Made by a program: the position numbers and the translations under genes. Shown in pieces: positions 1-12,688 of a DNA stretch of 64,000 nucleotides. Position 1 is the first letter of the stretch; each line of letters begins with the position of its first letter. Source of the DNA: Zygnema circumcarinatum (lineage: Eukaryota > Streptophyta > Zygnematophyceae > Zygnematales > Zygnemataceae); NCBI GenBank assembly GCA_037447605.1, contig CM074804.1, positions 6,551,948-6,615,947 of the forward strand, read 5' to 3'. The notes under the pieces are model-generated. The model was not told the DNA's origin, did not search any database, and saw only the letters and a program-made list of their open reading frames with translations.

Positions 1-148
1 AGTCAGCTATATGTTGTCTTTCTTTATCTATTTTTGCACTTCTAGAATGTGTGACTTGTTTTTCACACTTTTACTTTCCAAAATGTTGATCATGTCTCAG
101 TTATGGTGTTTCCTGGGCTTACTGTTACTGGGTTTTCTTTGACTTCAG

Positions 149-830
149 GGAACAGGTGATCTCATGACAGCACTTCTCCTTGGATGGACACATGTGAGTA
201 CACGACGTAGGAGAAATTGATGCCTTGCTTTTTATTCCTTCACTACATTGCTGTAACCAGCTCAGAACTGGAAAGGATGTGATCCGTCTATCAAAGTGAA
301 TCATTTCTAGAACAGTCCTGACAATTCTGTGAGTAGGTGAGCTGCCTGGAGCACAGGAAGAGGATGTGTCTGTTCAGGAGTTCTTATCTGAACATACGAA
401 CCGGGAATTGGGCTGCATGCAGAGATATCCTGATGACCTCAAAAGAGCAACTGAACTAGCGGTCGCTTCATTGCAGGTGAGGTTGAAGTGATGCGGGGAG
501 GGTCAGACGGCAGGATGGGAAAGAGAAAACGAGTTGGAGTCAAAAGGGAGGGGGAGTGGAAAGTGGTCCATTGTGAATGTGTTCATTGTGAATGGCTGTT
601 GAGGTTGTTGTTTATTGAACGACAAAGCTTTTGCGAGTTGATTAATTTCCATCCGGTCTGCGCTGACCATGCTTGTGCAGGCGGTTCTTAAGCGAACACT
701 GGGAGACTGGGCAAGGTCAGGGGCAGTCCCGAGCATCAAGCAAGTGGAGCTCAGATTGGTGCAAAGTCGAGATGATATTGTTTCACCTGCTGTAACCATC
801 CATGCGCAGCCATTGAGTGGGAAGACGTGA
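149..830 (+). CDS. SOS4: Pyridoxal kinase (SOS4/PDXK type), C-terminal part, 5' end outside window
   Basis: Phosphorylates pyridoxal, pyridoxine and pyridoxamine with ATP in the vitamin B6 salvage pathway. Three exons are visible: 149-193, 423-476 and 681-830, all phase 0 with clean AG/GT borders, ending in TGA at 828-830. The first carries the kinase anion-hole motif GTGD followed by LMTALLLGW. The second reads RYPDDLKRATELAVASLQ and the third contains EVRL-like text (VELRLVQSRDDI), all in the order known from plant pyridoxal kinases. An open stretch from 357 could extend exon two upstream, but starting at 423 gives the family's spacing with no insertion. The first 148 bases are intron. Identification is from family knowledge; the substrate-binding N-terminal lobe lies outside the window. 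Confidence 0.88.
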
Positions 831-2323
831 CGTGAGTGCGTGCAAGCCAATGTTTATCATCAAGTGGCAATTTCATTTTAATTCTCGCAGTAATATTTGG
901 CAGCTGCTTAGAAAGTCCCATGCTCCAGAATGCTTTGTAGATAAGGGAGGAAAAGAAGGGCGGTTGATTATGTGCTTCTGAACCATAGTGCGGTGTATAT
1001 ATCTCTGGAAAATTCTTCGATTGGGATCTCGTTCTTCCATATCTACAATGCAGTCTGGTGAATGTGTCCCTTGGAGAGGTCTCCTCTGATGTGCTCACAA
1101 TGCATGGTCTTGAATCTTGCGCGAAGCCCTCTCCCAGCTTATCATAACCAGGACATCTACCGGATTCCTGCAGTCTGATAGATCTGAACATATGTACTTC
1201 TCTTCATGCTTTTCATGTGTCATGTTGTTGGATGTTCATAAAATGTAGGAGAACACATCCCAAAACCTGTAGGCATCAATCCATTGTGAAGATATTTCCT
1301 GTCGACTTAAGCGACTAAGCACACATATTACAGTAAACACCTTAGGTCTGTGAACACTTTTCGGTACTTTGGGTTGAGTCTAGAATTCCGAACCTCTCGA
1401 ATGTGTGGTAAAAGAACATATCAAGAAACATTTGAACTGTCGATTGCAGAATGATGTCGACATCGTTATTTTATTCTTGACACAAATAGAAATAATGCTT
1501 CCAGCCGTAATGAGCCCTCGACAAGTGTGAGGGGCTTTTAGATTGTTGAAGTCCCTTCCTTGAACACCAACCACATCATGACCTCCAACATCTTGTACCT
1601 TATTCCCTCTACCCTATCGACTACAGTGCCTGTGCGAGGCTATGACAAATCAGAGTGCAGATTGGGCTGAAGTAAACGCATGGCTTATATCAGACAGGGA
1701 CTGCTCAACACGTCTTTCTCAGCAAGGGAACTTCGATTGGCCATGGTTCCATTGCGATGACAGAGCTCACAGATTGTCCGCAAATGCTAGTGCTACGTCT
1801 ATATAGTATGTAGAGAACAGAAAATCATAATTTGGAATGCTACTTCATATCTTCTTTGGAATGGTTGGCAATCTGTACTGGACGGGAACACAACTGGATG
1901 ACGTTTCTTGTTTCAAGTTTCAACTATAAGCTTTACACAATCAGACACACGATTGCCTCGCGCAGAGGAGGAAGAGGCGCAGCGGCGTAGGGAGCAAACT
2001 AGCATCCACTTCAGCGATGACAGGGAGATGAGCCATACCGCAGCCTATCTTCTATTACCAGGTTGCTACCCCTTCTAGGAATAGCTCAAGGTCGAAGCAA
2101 GCTCAGTGTAGGCCAGTGGCGAATTGCAGAGTAGCTTAGACCCGCGCAGCAGGGTTTGGACTTCAGCTCACATTTGCGCACTGTATGTGCTTTGACGCAA
2201 AACCCGGGATTGAATGACATCCTTCGGATGCAGATGGTATTTTGGAGGTGAGGTGATATGCCTATGAAGTACTTGTTTTTTGAGTATCTCGGCACTGCAA
2301 CGTTCTCCTAAAAACAGTACCCA
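831..2323. other. Intergenic: 3' UTR of pyridoxal kinase and upstream region of RNase HII
   Basis: About 1.5 kb with no convincing coding exon on either strand. The short open frames here have no family resemblance and no matched splice sites. It should hold the kinase 3' UTR and the promoter of the following gene, but I see no clear element. Confidence 0.5.
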
Positions 2324-5300
2324 ATGGCCACTTCGCACTTGATTTCTGCACCGAGACGGTCACAGCGGCTCGCCTTGCGATTGGCCTCTGGTAAGTTCAC
2401 TTGCAAGTCCTCGGAGAACCCAAATATATTGGAATTTTTTCCTATGTATATTAAGAAAGTGAGCCGAGAACAACTTGAAAAGGATAGGTTATGCACTTAT
2501 AAATGTATGGGCATGACTTTGGCGTGAAGCTACAAATTTGACTAGCCAAATGTAGTTTTTTAAGAGTTGCCGAGCAATGTAGAAGTTTTGTCTTGCTTTG
2601 CGAGTTTTTCACTACATGGCACCAAGCAGCTCAGCTTTTGGCATCGTGACACATGCTGCTCTCATGATACGTTCGACTACTTTTTGCTGAGACTTATTAG
2701 CGATGGGCCAGGTTCTTTCAGTTGAACCACATTGTACAAATCGTAGATATTAGGCTTCTTCGAGCCTTTAAATAAGCCAATCCACTTGGTTGGAGAGAGG
2801 GGTGCAGCAACGTCCATCAGCAAACCAGACATAAAATTTGGAACATTTGGAAGGGATATTGCTGCACTTGCAGTCAGGAAAGCTTACAATGGAGCATCCT
2901 CCGGTAGTATGCACTGTGCGGTCAGCAAGTCTCAACAGGATTGTTTGGTTGCAACGGAATTGGGACGGACACGCAAACGAAGGATTGCAAGTACTGGGGC
3001 CGATGAAAACTTGAGAAATCTTGTTCAAGCTAGAACGGATGAAACAATACAAGCTGATCGGAGAAGTGAAAGAGTGGCATCTAAAGAACTTCCTGCAGCC
3101 ATGGAAGGCAGTTCGCTCAATACCAGTGCGATCATCACTGAAAAGGTGGTCTTGAGGAAAACAAGAGCAAAAAGTACAAAGCATGCCCCGACTCGAGAAT
3201 TCGAGGTGAGCAGCTCCATTTACGCCCGGATTAATCCGAAAAGTGTTTGACTTTTTTGAGGGGAAATGTAGTATTCGTGAGGCATATATAAGTAATTCCA
3301 GCTTTGCGGAACCGTAAGACGAGGAGCTCAAAACAAGCGAGTTGACTACACAGAATTCATGACGTCTGGTAATACCTAGTAAGGGAACTTACTGCCTTGT
3401 TCTGCGACATAAATAGAGGTTGCCATCTCAAAATGGTCGCAAGTGTCTATTCATTAAAATTTGCGAGTATTTCCCTGTTTGTTCTTTTGTATTGGTACCT
3501 GAATATTAGGGTCCTTCATGTCCTGTCTCAGCAATCGGAACCCAAATACAGCCATGCCTCATTCGATGGGTTGAATATCAGGAGTTGTTCACTTGCAGGC
3601 CAGGCTTTGGCAGCAAGGCTTTCGACGTGTGGTAGGTGTGGATGAGGCAGGACGAGGGCCCCTTGCTGGACCCGTTGTGGCTGCCGCCTGCATCATACCA
3701 GATGACGTCGTCATAGAGGGTATGGCAATTGTCACGATTGATTTCATACCCCATTCGGTGACTCTCGTCAGTGTATGCAAGAAGGGCAACGAAGTCACAA
3801 TCAAAGCGCCTGTTGACGTACTTACTGGAGAGAGATTATCAGGAGAAAAGGAGAAAAATCACAAGATTATATGGTTTTGTAAGGCGTTTTTTGATCTGCA
3901 ATCCTTATTGCGATGCGGTTGATTCTCATTTTGATCACAAATGCTCACCCATGCGTTTCTTTGCCGTTATAAAACTTGTGAAATTATTCTATCACATTCA
4001 TAGCCCAGAATGAAGGGAGCTCAGTTAAACATAGTTGCTCAGTTGTAGCTCAGCTCACATGCTCTGCACCAGTTGTTTACTTGAAAACAATTTTCAAGTC
4101 TGGCAGGCATTTTTGACAGCAAAATGCTTCGGGAGGAGGAGCGAGAGCGGCTCTTCGAGATAATTATATCGACTCCAGGTGTTTCCTATGCGGTGGGGTG
4201 GCGTGTCTATTCTTGTGTTTCAATTAAGAGTAGCAATGTTGGTGATATGGAGCTTTAGAACTAGAGAATCTAGCATTTTCTTTTCGATTCCTTTTAAAGT
4301 GGAGGAGTAGGACTGTTCCCAGCAATGATCATGAACCTTTCTGGTGGATCTGGGCCAGGTTCATGTTGTGGAGGCTGGCATCATTGACCAGATCAACATA
4401 CTCCAGGTTGGTTGTTCTCTGTCTCGCTCTCAACATGTGGAATACTTTTACAAGCCTCCGCTTTTACGTCCATTCATTTTGCGATGGTGGACTCTGAGCA
4501 ATCGTACGTACTACATATGCTTTGTGACAGGCTACGATGCAGGCCATGAGTGGAAGCATCAAGCAGCTGTGTTCAATGGGATCGGAGAAGCACCCTGACT
4601 ATGTTTTGGTAGATGGAAACCGATTGCCCTCCGATTTGCCTCCCATAAAGGCAGAGTTCATCATCAAGGTAACTTCATTGTTGCTAGCTGCTCAACATTC
4701 AAGGAGGGTAGCTTTTGTACTGCGGACGATAATGACTACTTCCAAGACCTTGCCAAAGGAAAATTGGATGCCCTCTGAACATGTTGATTTGGCCCAGCTG
4801 CCAATCAATCGAGCAGATCTGTGATTCAGGCTTCTGTTCTGTTTGATCTTGTGCAGGGTGATATGGAATGCCACGTCATTGCAGCCGCATCGATTCTCGC
4901 AAAGGTCACTCGCGATCGGCTCATGATCAAATACGATGAGTAAGGCTGCCTGCCTGCCCTTTTGAAACGAGTCTTGCATCTGAGAGCTTATTGACTTTAC
5001 CAGGATTGGCCACCAGAAATGCCAATGTTTTTTTCTGCCTTCCTTTAATGACTGCACCATTGAGAGGAATCTGTTTCTGTTTTTAGCTTTTCACATACAT
5101 TTGTCAATGAAGCTTCGGCGAGGGCATTCGAATATTTGACAGGAAGAACGGTTCGACCACTGTGGAGTAGATCTACTCGTATATTTTCATGAGTTTTGTG
5201 TCAATGTCAATGGTTCTGAATCAGCTTATTTATGAGAACGACGTTGAGCCATCCAGATGAAAGTTGCTGAACCTTTCACATGTTGATGCAGTGTTTACCT

Positions 5301-5459
5301 GTGGCTTTGTCCTTCAGGAAGTGGCCTCAGTATGGTTTCAAAGCTCACAAAGGCTACGGAACTGCAGCACACATTGCGGCGCTGCTCAAGTGTGGTCCTT
5401 GCGATATCCACCGCCGATCATTTGCACCAATTAAAGATTGGCACCAGTTTGGCCCTTGA
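2324..5459 (+). CDS. Ribonuclease HII (bacterial type), eight exons, with N-terminal extension
   Basis: Cleaves the RNA strand of RNA-DNA hybrids and single ribonucleotides embedded in DNA. Exons: 2324-2390, 2808-3205, 3599-3719, 4107-4192, 4359-4406, 4531-4668, 4857-4939 and 5318-5459; every phase agrees, giving about 360 residues. Catalytic acidic residues are visible: GVDEAGRG (Asp170, Glu171), VDGNRLP (Asp268) and KVTRDR (Asp306). DSK at 199-201 and the C-terminal GYGT and HRRSF motifs are also present. Residues 1-155 are a basic, Ser/Arg/Lys-rich extension absent from bacterial RNase HII; it starts [20 protein letters not shown], which looks like an organelle transit peptide. A plastid or mitochondrial role is therefore likely. 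Single-subunit RNase HII differs from the three-subunit eukaryotic RNase H2, so an endosymbiotic origin is plausible. Confidence 0.9.
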
Positions 5460-5824
5460 TGTCATGCGGCAAAACGCCCTCTGGCCATAATGTATTCCAT
5501 TCTTCTTCATCCTTCGGTTTTCCTGGAGGATCCCTCACTTAAAATCCGGACCCATCATCCTACGGCAGAAGTGGTGTTCTAAATTTCTTTCACATGACTG
5601 GCCTCTTTCTCTAAGACCCTCATTCCATGTAGTCGACCTGGATACCTGGATTGAAAGGTCCAGTTTGACACCCCAAGCCCTTAGCCCTCCACCTCCAACC
5701 ATCGCAGCGGTTTCGAGCAGCAGGAGGAGGACCAGCCCCTTCCAACTGTTGCCTTCCCTTCTTCAGGAGAAGCGCCATCGGCTTTGGGCCCCTCCCTTTC
5801 TCGGAGAGTTTTCAGTCGCTCAAT

Positions 5825-6211
5825 TAGGGGGTCTCAGACTTAAAAAACGATTACCAATTACCAAGCTGTACGATTACCAAGTTTTCGGGTCAACTTCACC
5901 AGTTTCGCGCCCCCCGAACGTAACCGTGATCGTGACGCGACGTGACTTTATCACCACTCCGCATTTGCCGGTATGACCAATTTCCAAAGGCGCGATGACC
6001 AACTTCGCCCGCGCGGGGGGGTCTCAAACTTNNNNNNNNNNGTCCTGGGGCGCCCATGACCAATTTCGGACTTGTACGATTACCAGCGTTGACTTGCATT
6101 TGGTTCGGCACAGGTTCGGCAAAGTAATCATTATTATCAATTTCTCTATCCCCGATTACCAATTACCAAGCTGTACGATTACCAAGTTTTGTTTAAGTCT
6201 GAGACCCCCTA
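5825..6211. mobile_element. MITE-like non-autonomous DNA transposon with 20-bp perfect terminal inverted repeats
   Basis: The left end TAGGGGGTCTCAGACTTAAA (5825-5844) is matched exactly in reverse complement by 6192-6211. The outermost TA on each side could be a TA target duplication, as made by Tc1/mariner-like elements, leaving 18-bp inverted repeats. Just inside the ends is a perfect 37-bp direct repeat, 5849-5885 and 6154-6190. A third, imperfect copy of the terminal motif (6016-6031, CTCAAACTT instead of CTCAGACTT) abuts the 10-N gap at 6032-6041. This suggests a nested or collapsed copy. There is no transposase coding. Confidence 0.75.
6032..6041. other. Assembly gap (10 Ns)
   Basis: Ten undetermined bases directly follow a third copy of the MITE terminal motif. 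The true missing length is unknown; the round number suggests a placeholder. Confidence 0.95.
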
Positions 6212-7176
6212 TTCGGCCGAGCCAAAACTGAACTTGGGATTGCTCTTGCCGGACGCATTTCATTGGTCCACGCTCGTTGGCCTTTGATGCTGCGGCTCTT
6301 TGCGTCCGCAGTTCCGTCCGCGCCTCCGTTAGGCGCAACACAACGCCGAGGCCCGCGTCCCATGTGGCCCTCCCCTCCCTCTCCGTACACTGCCGCCCAG
6401 GCCACATGGCACCTGGTGTACCGTACGGCCCCGCCCGCGAGTCCCGCCGGGCAGCGGAAGGTTTCCAGCCTGCCCGGCGCACACCCCACCGCCCCCGCCC
6501 GGCGGCACGGTGCCGTACGGACGGCCCTGGGCAGGGTGCGGGGGAGGCGCAACCGCCCGCCTGCCCGCCGTACAGCGGCAGTGCGATAACTGCCCGGGGT
6601 CGCCCGCCCCCGCCCGGACTCGACCTCGACTCGCGGACGGACCGATGGATGGATGGACGGATCGATCGCCCGGGAAGCCTCACATCGAACGGCCCGAGAA
6701 GCTCGATCGCTCTCCGCACGCGCAAAGAAGGTGCTCGATTGGCTGCCCGCGCGCCAGATTTGTCGCGTGGCCGCCTCCCTTTGCGCCCTGTAGCCGTACG
6801 GAGGGGGAGGGAGAAAGGGAGGGAGGGAGGGTGGAGGGGGGAAAGGGAGGTGGAGCTGGTCAGGGAGAGGAGGGCGGTGCGGCCGCACGTGCGGCACCTC
6901 CCTAGGTACGCAGGTCTCTTCTGGCGCCATTTCTTGCCTGGCTTTCATGGTGGATGTGCAGGATGCGCGTGACCGGCGGGCGGGTGTGGCGGGGGGAGGG
7001 GATGGGTGGAGTGGGAGTGGAGGGTGGGGTGGGAGAGGAGGGAGAGAGCTGGAGGGTGCTGACTGCTGACTGATGGACGAGGGCTTCTCGGGGAACCTGT
7101 GTTGAAGCAGTTCGCGGAAAGAACTGGAAGTGAAGACAGCAGCAACTAGTGGCGAAAAATTAGGGCAAGAGCAGAT

Positions 7177-10100
7177 ATGGACCCAACGACGGGGCTGTCG
7201 CTGAATATGATGCACAATAGTCACCGGGGTGGGTTTGTGACTTCTCAGCAGCAAGATAGTAAGGGCGCGGTCGTCTCTGTGACGTCTCCGCAGGCGACGC
7301 TGTCGATTCTTGGGCATACGCTTATTCCATTCAACGGCGTGTCTCCCCATAATGCAAGCTCGTCAGCGCTCACTGCCTTCCCTCTGTCCGGCAATGGCGG
7401 TCCTGCCAACATCGCAGGGTTTCCTGCTGGCCAGTTGCAGCAAGGAAGCGGGGCCAGCATGCAAATGACCCATGCAGGGAGTGGGGGGATGAGCTCATCC
7501 GCTCCAGGAGGGCAGCAGCAGCAGCAGCAGCAACAACAACATAAACAACAACAAGGGGCTGCAGCACCTTCTTCGCCTCAGGCCTTGATGAATGCCTTGA
7601 ATCTGTTGCAACAGGTAGGCACCCCTGCACGTTAACCATAAGCAGAGGCCGTGCATTTTCTTTCCTGTTTATGAAGAGATTTGCGAGCCGCTGCGTGGAT
7701 ATCATGCATGTCGATAGTGTTGTATGGCACTGATGACATGCTTGGTGCATCATGTGCAGCGCGGGGGCGCTTGATCACTTCTTGTTTATCTTCTGTCAGG
7801 CAGCCTGCGTCCACCAGTGCTGTAACCAGGCTTAAGTTGTTATTTGTGTGATACGATTGCAATATCGTATTCTTAACGCGGATTGTAACTGACCGCATCT
7901 AGCCATGTGGTGTGTTCTCAGAACATTGGAGCTCTCCAGGCGCTTGTTCCGCTCATTGCTCAGAGCTCCCAGCAGGGAGCTACAGGCGTCCAAGATCAGC
8001 AGCTGCAGCTGCAGCAACAGCAGGCTGCCGCCTCTGCAGGCGTAGCATCTGTTATATCCCAACTTGCTGCCGCGGCTGCCGGAATTTTGCCTCAGGTTGG
8101 AGCCCAAGATTCGTTATCGTTGTTTTCACAGCAGCAACAGAGTCAACTGCAACAAAACAAGCAGCAATCACAGAATGTCGAACAACAGCAACACCAGCAG
8201 CTACAGCAACAACCGCAACCGCAACCGCAACAGCAGCTCAAAAGTATCAGCCACATTTTTGTCTCACAACACGCTCAAAGCCCGTCAGTACATAATCTAC
8301 AGCAGTCTTTTGGCGATTTACCACTCAGCCAGTTTGTTGGAAGCGCTGCGAGCAGTGGCGCAAATCCGTTCCCTCCAGGAGCTCAGAGTGTTCTCCCTAT
8401 GCACCAGAACAACATGGGCACTAGTGTAGAGGAGGCCAGTGGGCGTGAAGTAGACGATGGATACATTGAAACTTTACCAGGTGAGGAGTATGCGCGGGCA
8501 TTCTTTTGGTAAATTTCTGGTTGCGGCAAAAAGGATTTGACTGCAGGCCACTCCTTTTGGAAGCTACCTACTATGCACTATGTTGGGATGGACTCTCGTC
8601 ATACCATGAACTTTGGATGAGCGAAACCTCACGTATTCGATGCGCGTATTGTCTGTTTCTTGCAGAGGGTGCATACGACATTGTGGAGATAGATCCTGTT
8701 GAGATTTTGGCTGAGCACACTCACTTTTGTGAAATTTGTGGGAAAGGTGAGGCGCATGTCTTCTTCAATGGGTATTGTTTTTCGCTGAAAGATCTGTAAG
8801 GCCTGAAGTCCTGCCAGATGTCTGTATCGCATTATCATAGTTGCTTCTGTTGTGGCAACCTGACATGGTTTTTGTGGGCGGCAGGATTTAAGCGTGATGC
8901 AAATTTGAGAATGCATATGCGAGGACATGGGGATGAATACAAGAGCCCGTCTGCTTTGTCAAAGCCGGATAAGCACGTCCAGGAATTTGCCTCTTCGCGC
9001 CCAAAACGGTAAGGTCCCAGTCGGTTGTTGCTGTGGCTGAATGGGAACTTTGAATTTGGATTGATTGGCTTCATCGCTTCATTACAACTTATTCGATTTA
9101 GGCTACCAGAAAGTGCGGTAGAAACCAGTTGCTGAAAAGCGAGTTGCTGGTTGTTCTTCACGTTCTTCCTCCACTTTTATGTACTGTCCTTGCCGAGGAC
9201 GAACTTTATGGTGCTATGCTTGCACCTGGAACTCGTTTGCGTATTATAGCCACCGCGTCTTCGGAAGTCGAAAACACTTACCGTTTTGACTCAAATCTGT
9301 GAATGAGAATACGAGGATTTATTCAATGTTTTCTACCCTGGTGTGCAGATTCAGCTGTCCTTGGGTTGGCTGCAAGCGCAACAAGAAGCATCGGAAGTTC
9401 CAGACTTTGAAGACAATGCTATGTGTGAAGAACCACTATCGACGATCTCATTGCCCAAAGATTTTGACCTGTTCGAAGTGCGGGTCAAAAAAGTTCTCTG
9501 TTGTTGCGGATTTAAAAACTCATGAAAAGCATTGTGGCAGGGAAACGTGGATGTGCTCTTGTAGGACCACGTTCAGGTGGGCACTCCTGTTGTCACAAAA
9601 ATAAGTTTGTCGACCCCGTTTACTTTAGGGAGATGGTGACTTCCTCTGCCTTCGCGGCGCGGCTCGCACATGTTGAAAGTCCTTGTTCTTCTTCAGTTTG
9701 GGTGTATTGCTGGAGATATGATGTCCTGAATGTGATGTGTACCTTGTTATATGGATAACAAAACGGAAAACGTAAACAGTTCTCCGTGACTTTCTTCATC
9801 ACCGTCCTAGTTTCAGAAGAATTGTTCTGATTGCTACGCCCATTGTGTCCTGTGTGCAGTCGCAAGGACAAGCTTTTAGGTCATCTCTCTCTATTTGCCG
9901 GACACTCTCCAGCTATGCCTCTCCATCTCATGGAGGAGGGAATCAACAGCAGCTGCAGGACTAGTCCGGGCAACAGCACACAGGTAAGTGATAGTGTTTC
10001 AAGCTTTTAGCTTTCAGAGCTGTGGAACTTCCAATCTGTCTGCCATGGATAATTTGTTGGTGAAGTCCAAAGCTAGATCTAGCCTAGCCTAAGGCTTTGT

Positions 10101-10360
10101 TTCGTAATCTGAAGCAGAGGTGAATTTAGTTACTGACTGGATTATTCTGACTTTTACCTCCAACTTCTCTATGACCTCTTTTTCTCATTCTGCAGCTATT
10201 TTCTTTGGATGGATCTCCAACTGACCAACAAAGGAGCACCTTTGGCCAGACCACCAATCCAGGAAGCAGCCACACTGGAAACCTCCTTTCAGGGTCAAGC
10301 CTTCTCCACGGGCTATACACCAACTTTATTGACGTCAATCCGGGGGGGAGCTTGCGGTAG
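7177..10360 (+). CDS. STOP1: STOP1-like C2H2 zinc-finger transcription factor
   Basis: Nuclear transcription factor family that in land plants controls proton and aluminium tolerance genes. Exons: 7177-7614, 7922-8480, 8666-8746, 8885-9008, 9349-9576, 9860-9983 and 10196-10360; phases agree, about 572 residues. The N-terminal half is Gln/Ser/Ala-rich, with CAG/CAA runs at 7512-7550 and 8120-8230. The zinc-finger part starts near Cys354 with [20 protein letters not shown]. It continues with [30 protein letters not shown] and [16 protein letters not shown], the diagnostic order of STOP1 fingers. The C-terminus is the weak part. After a run of seven G near 10342 the frame closes at 10360, while another frame at 10407-10520 looks protein-like (EADGCLGEETFCLPDVLSG). 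A base error or further splicing is possible. Confidence 0.9.
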
Positions 10361-12688
10361 ACGCCGTGATAATTTCTGCTTTTGCTTATGCACCACTCAT
10401 CATTTATCGAGGCTGATGGCTGCCTGGGCGAGGAAACTTTCTGCCTTCCAGACGTCCTTTCTGGAGAAAGCAATATGCCGAGTTACTTTCAGAAGGGGTG
10501 GTTTGTGACTCTCTCTTAGGGGTTGAAGGTGAGCAGAATGTAGTGCAACACTACTTCTGCCTGGCCTCATACCGTTGAGCAATGTACATATGGAGCTGCT
10601 GGCAGCTGGACAGGCGTGGAGTGTTTCAAGTCTGTTTTGTGAAGGAAGGCTTCCTCAGCGACCCAAACGGGCTCTAATGAAGTGTGGTTGTGTCGCTATC
10701 ACCCTCCTCTGTTTGGTCGATTTTCTTTGTGAATGTTTATGCCGTGATCAAGAGGATGCTTTTCCTTCACCTGTGTCCATGTTGATTCGTCATTTCAACT
10801 GTCCGGCTGGCTCGTGTTAAACCAGTGTTTCTTCAACTGATCTGCGGGCCACACAAGCATTTCCCTGCAACCAGTGGTTGGGTGATGCTGTTCTTTAAAC
10901 TATCGCTGTAAGCACCCGGCTGTCCACTGGCGAAAGGGCACCAAGGTTTCTAGCTGCCGTCTAATTCGGATTGTATCGCTGCCGCATATAGAGCAGCTAT
11001 CAAACAATTCTGCGATACTGTACTGTAATACTGTCGATGAGCCCATGATCTGAATGCATGTGGGATTTCGAGATTTGGGAAAGTTCAGCTATAACGTTTT
11101 CGTTATGAAATCAAAATTTTGGCAGTGTGAAGTTGGCGCGACACAATTCGTGGAATCTACCTTACCGACGCAAAGATTTCCTTCAGCAAACCTTATGAAA
11201 CTCAAAGAGTCGACTGTATAGACACGGCCGTGAAAAATAGTCGCATTTCGCAGCAAAAATCTATGGCCACAAGAATCGTGAAATTGGAACTCCGATGCTT
11301 CGTAGTTATCTATACATTTGTGACGGATTTGACCGTATAGCTAACACACTTCACTGCGGGGCGCTGCTATTTTGACTCGTTGAAGCTACAAGTCCTTAGC
11401 GGGTTGACGTAGGGAGTTCGAGTTTCAGAATTGTTAAACTACTTCCAAGTTCCAACCCCCCCATAGTTAATGACCAATCACCCGATAAGTAAAACGAGCA
11501 CGGTTTACCACTTACTCTTCTACTCAAATCAGGTCGACTGTGGACTACCCGGGGAGGGGCTCTGAGTCCGCACCACCGACAGACCCAGCATGAAGCTTGC
11601 TGTTGTTCGGCCAGTTCCCTTGTGTGTGGGGACGATAGAACCAAATGGCTCATGGATGTCATCAGTTGACTCCACTGAGCTGACAGACTTCACGGGACCG
11701 GACTGACGACATAGGGACACAAGAGAAAGACAGGAAATGCGGCATTACGAAGGTAGAGAGACATGGGCGCCCCCCTACAGCCGGCAAACGGGGGAAGGAC
11801 GAGAAATGCATGTGAAATACTTTGATGACTACGAGAGATGTTGCCAGCAGCAGTGCAGTGTGGCATACAGTGCACGGCCTTCAGGATTGCTGCCCACAGC
11901 TACCTTCTGACAACTCTGCGCGCTAAGCAGAGTTCAGTTATAAGTAAATCGAGTCAAGATAAATTTTGTGATCGAATTTCTACAACCTATTCTATATTCG
12001 CATTACACTTTATACTACATGAGCTGGCACATCGCCATGATCCTTCAAGCCGTAGCACAGCCACCCTGGCTGCTGCTTGTTGGCTACCACTATTCCCTCG
12101 CCAGAGTGCCCCTTTCCCTGATCTAAATGCCCCGCAGAACACACGGAGGGCTTCAAATCCCAATCGCTTGCCAAATCCGAAACAATGCCCCGCAGGTGAA
12201 TACTACCTAGCCAGTCAGGATGTCGACTTTCCACACTCCGTCAGAGGGCACTTCACCCAGTACTCGGGTGCCTAAGGTTGCGTATTGGATCCCCCTCCCA
12301 AGGATGGAACATGTTATTCACGAGGTTGGAAGTGAGCCATAGGTTCATAGCCTTTCTTACTGCAAGTCGATTACTCCGGTCACTCTCCAACTTCCACCCT
12401 ATACATCTCTGCCTCTCGCCTCGGACAGCCATTTGCTAGGCTTAGGTCACCTCCTCTGAACCGTACATCGATGCACAAGTACTCTACTATAAAACTACTC
12501 GTGCGAACTGCCTCACATTCTCCAAAGCAGTCTTCTGCTCCTTTTCGAGGCACCTGCATTTGAAACTTTGGCCAAGCCGCTTCCCCCTGTAAGTGCAGAA
12601 CCCTGCTCCATGCACGTATATAAGGTTATAAATGGGATTCTAAGTGATTTGAATGTATAATCTAAAAGAGGCCACACTCTCTCAAGGT
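10361..12688. other. Convergent intergenic region, no gene seen
   Basis: Lies between the 3' ends of the STOP1-like gene (plus) and the U-box kinase gene (minus). Its start may include an alternative STOP1 C-terminal exon at about 10407-10520. The rest has only short frames without family resemblance, splice pattern or repeat structure that I recognise. Confidence 0.5.

Larger units (their letters stand above)
5460..7176. other. Intergenic with inserted MITE and GC-rich block upstream of STOP1 gene
   Basis: Holds the RNase HII 3' UTR, a MITE-like element (5825-6211) and a strongly GC-rich, CpG-rich stretch at about 6240-6960. The GC-rich part is rich in CCGTACGG-like words and has a GGAT/GGAC run near 6640-6665. 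It is followed by purine-rich GGGA tracts up to the STOP1 start. Long open frames here reflect base composition, not genes. Confidence 0.6.

Noticed and set aside
357-422. Upstream extension of the pyridoxal kinase exon
   Set aside because: It is open and in phase, but starting at 423 after CAG gives the family's spacing without a 22-residue insertion.
6193-7350. Long minus- and plus-strand frames in GC-rich DNA
   Set aside because: High GC removes stop codons. The peptides are Arg/Pro/Ala-rich without domains, and part overlaps the STOP1 first exon and the MITE.
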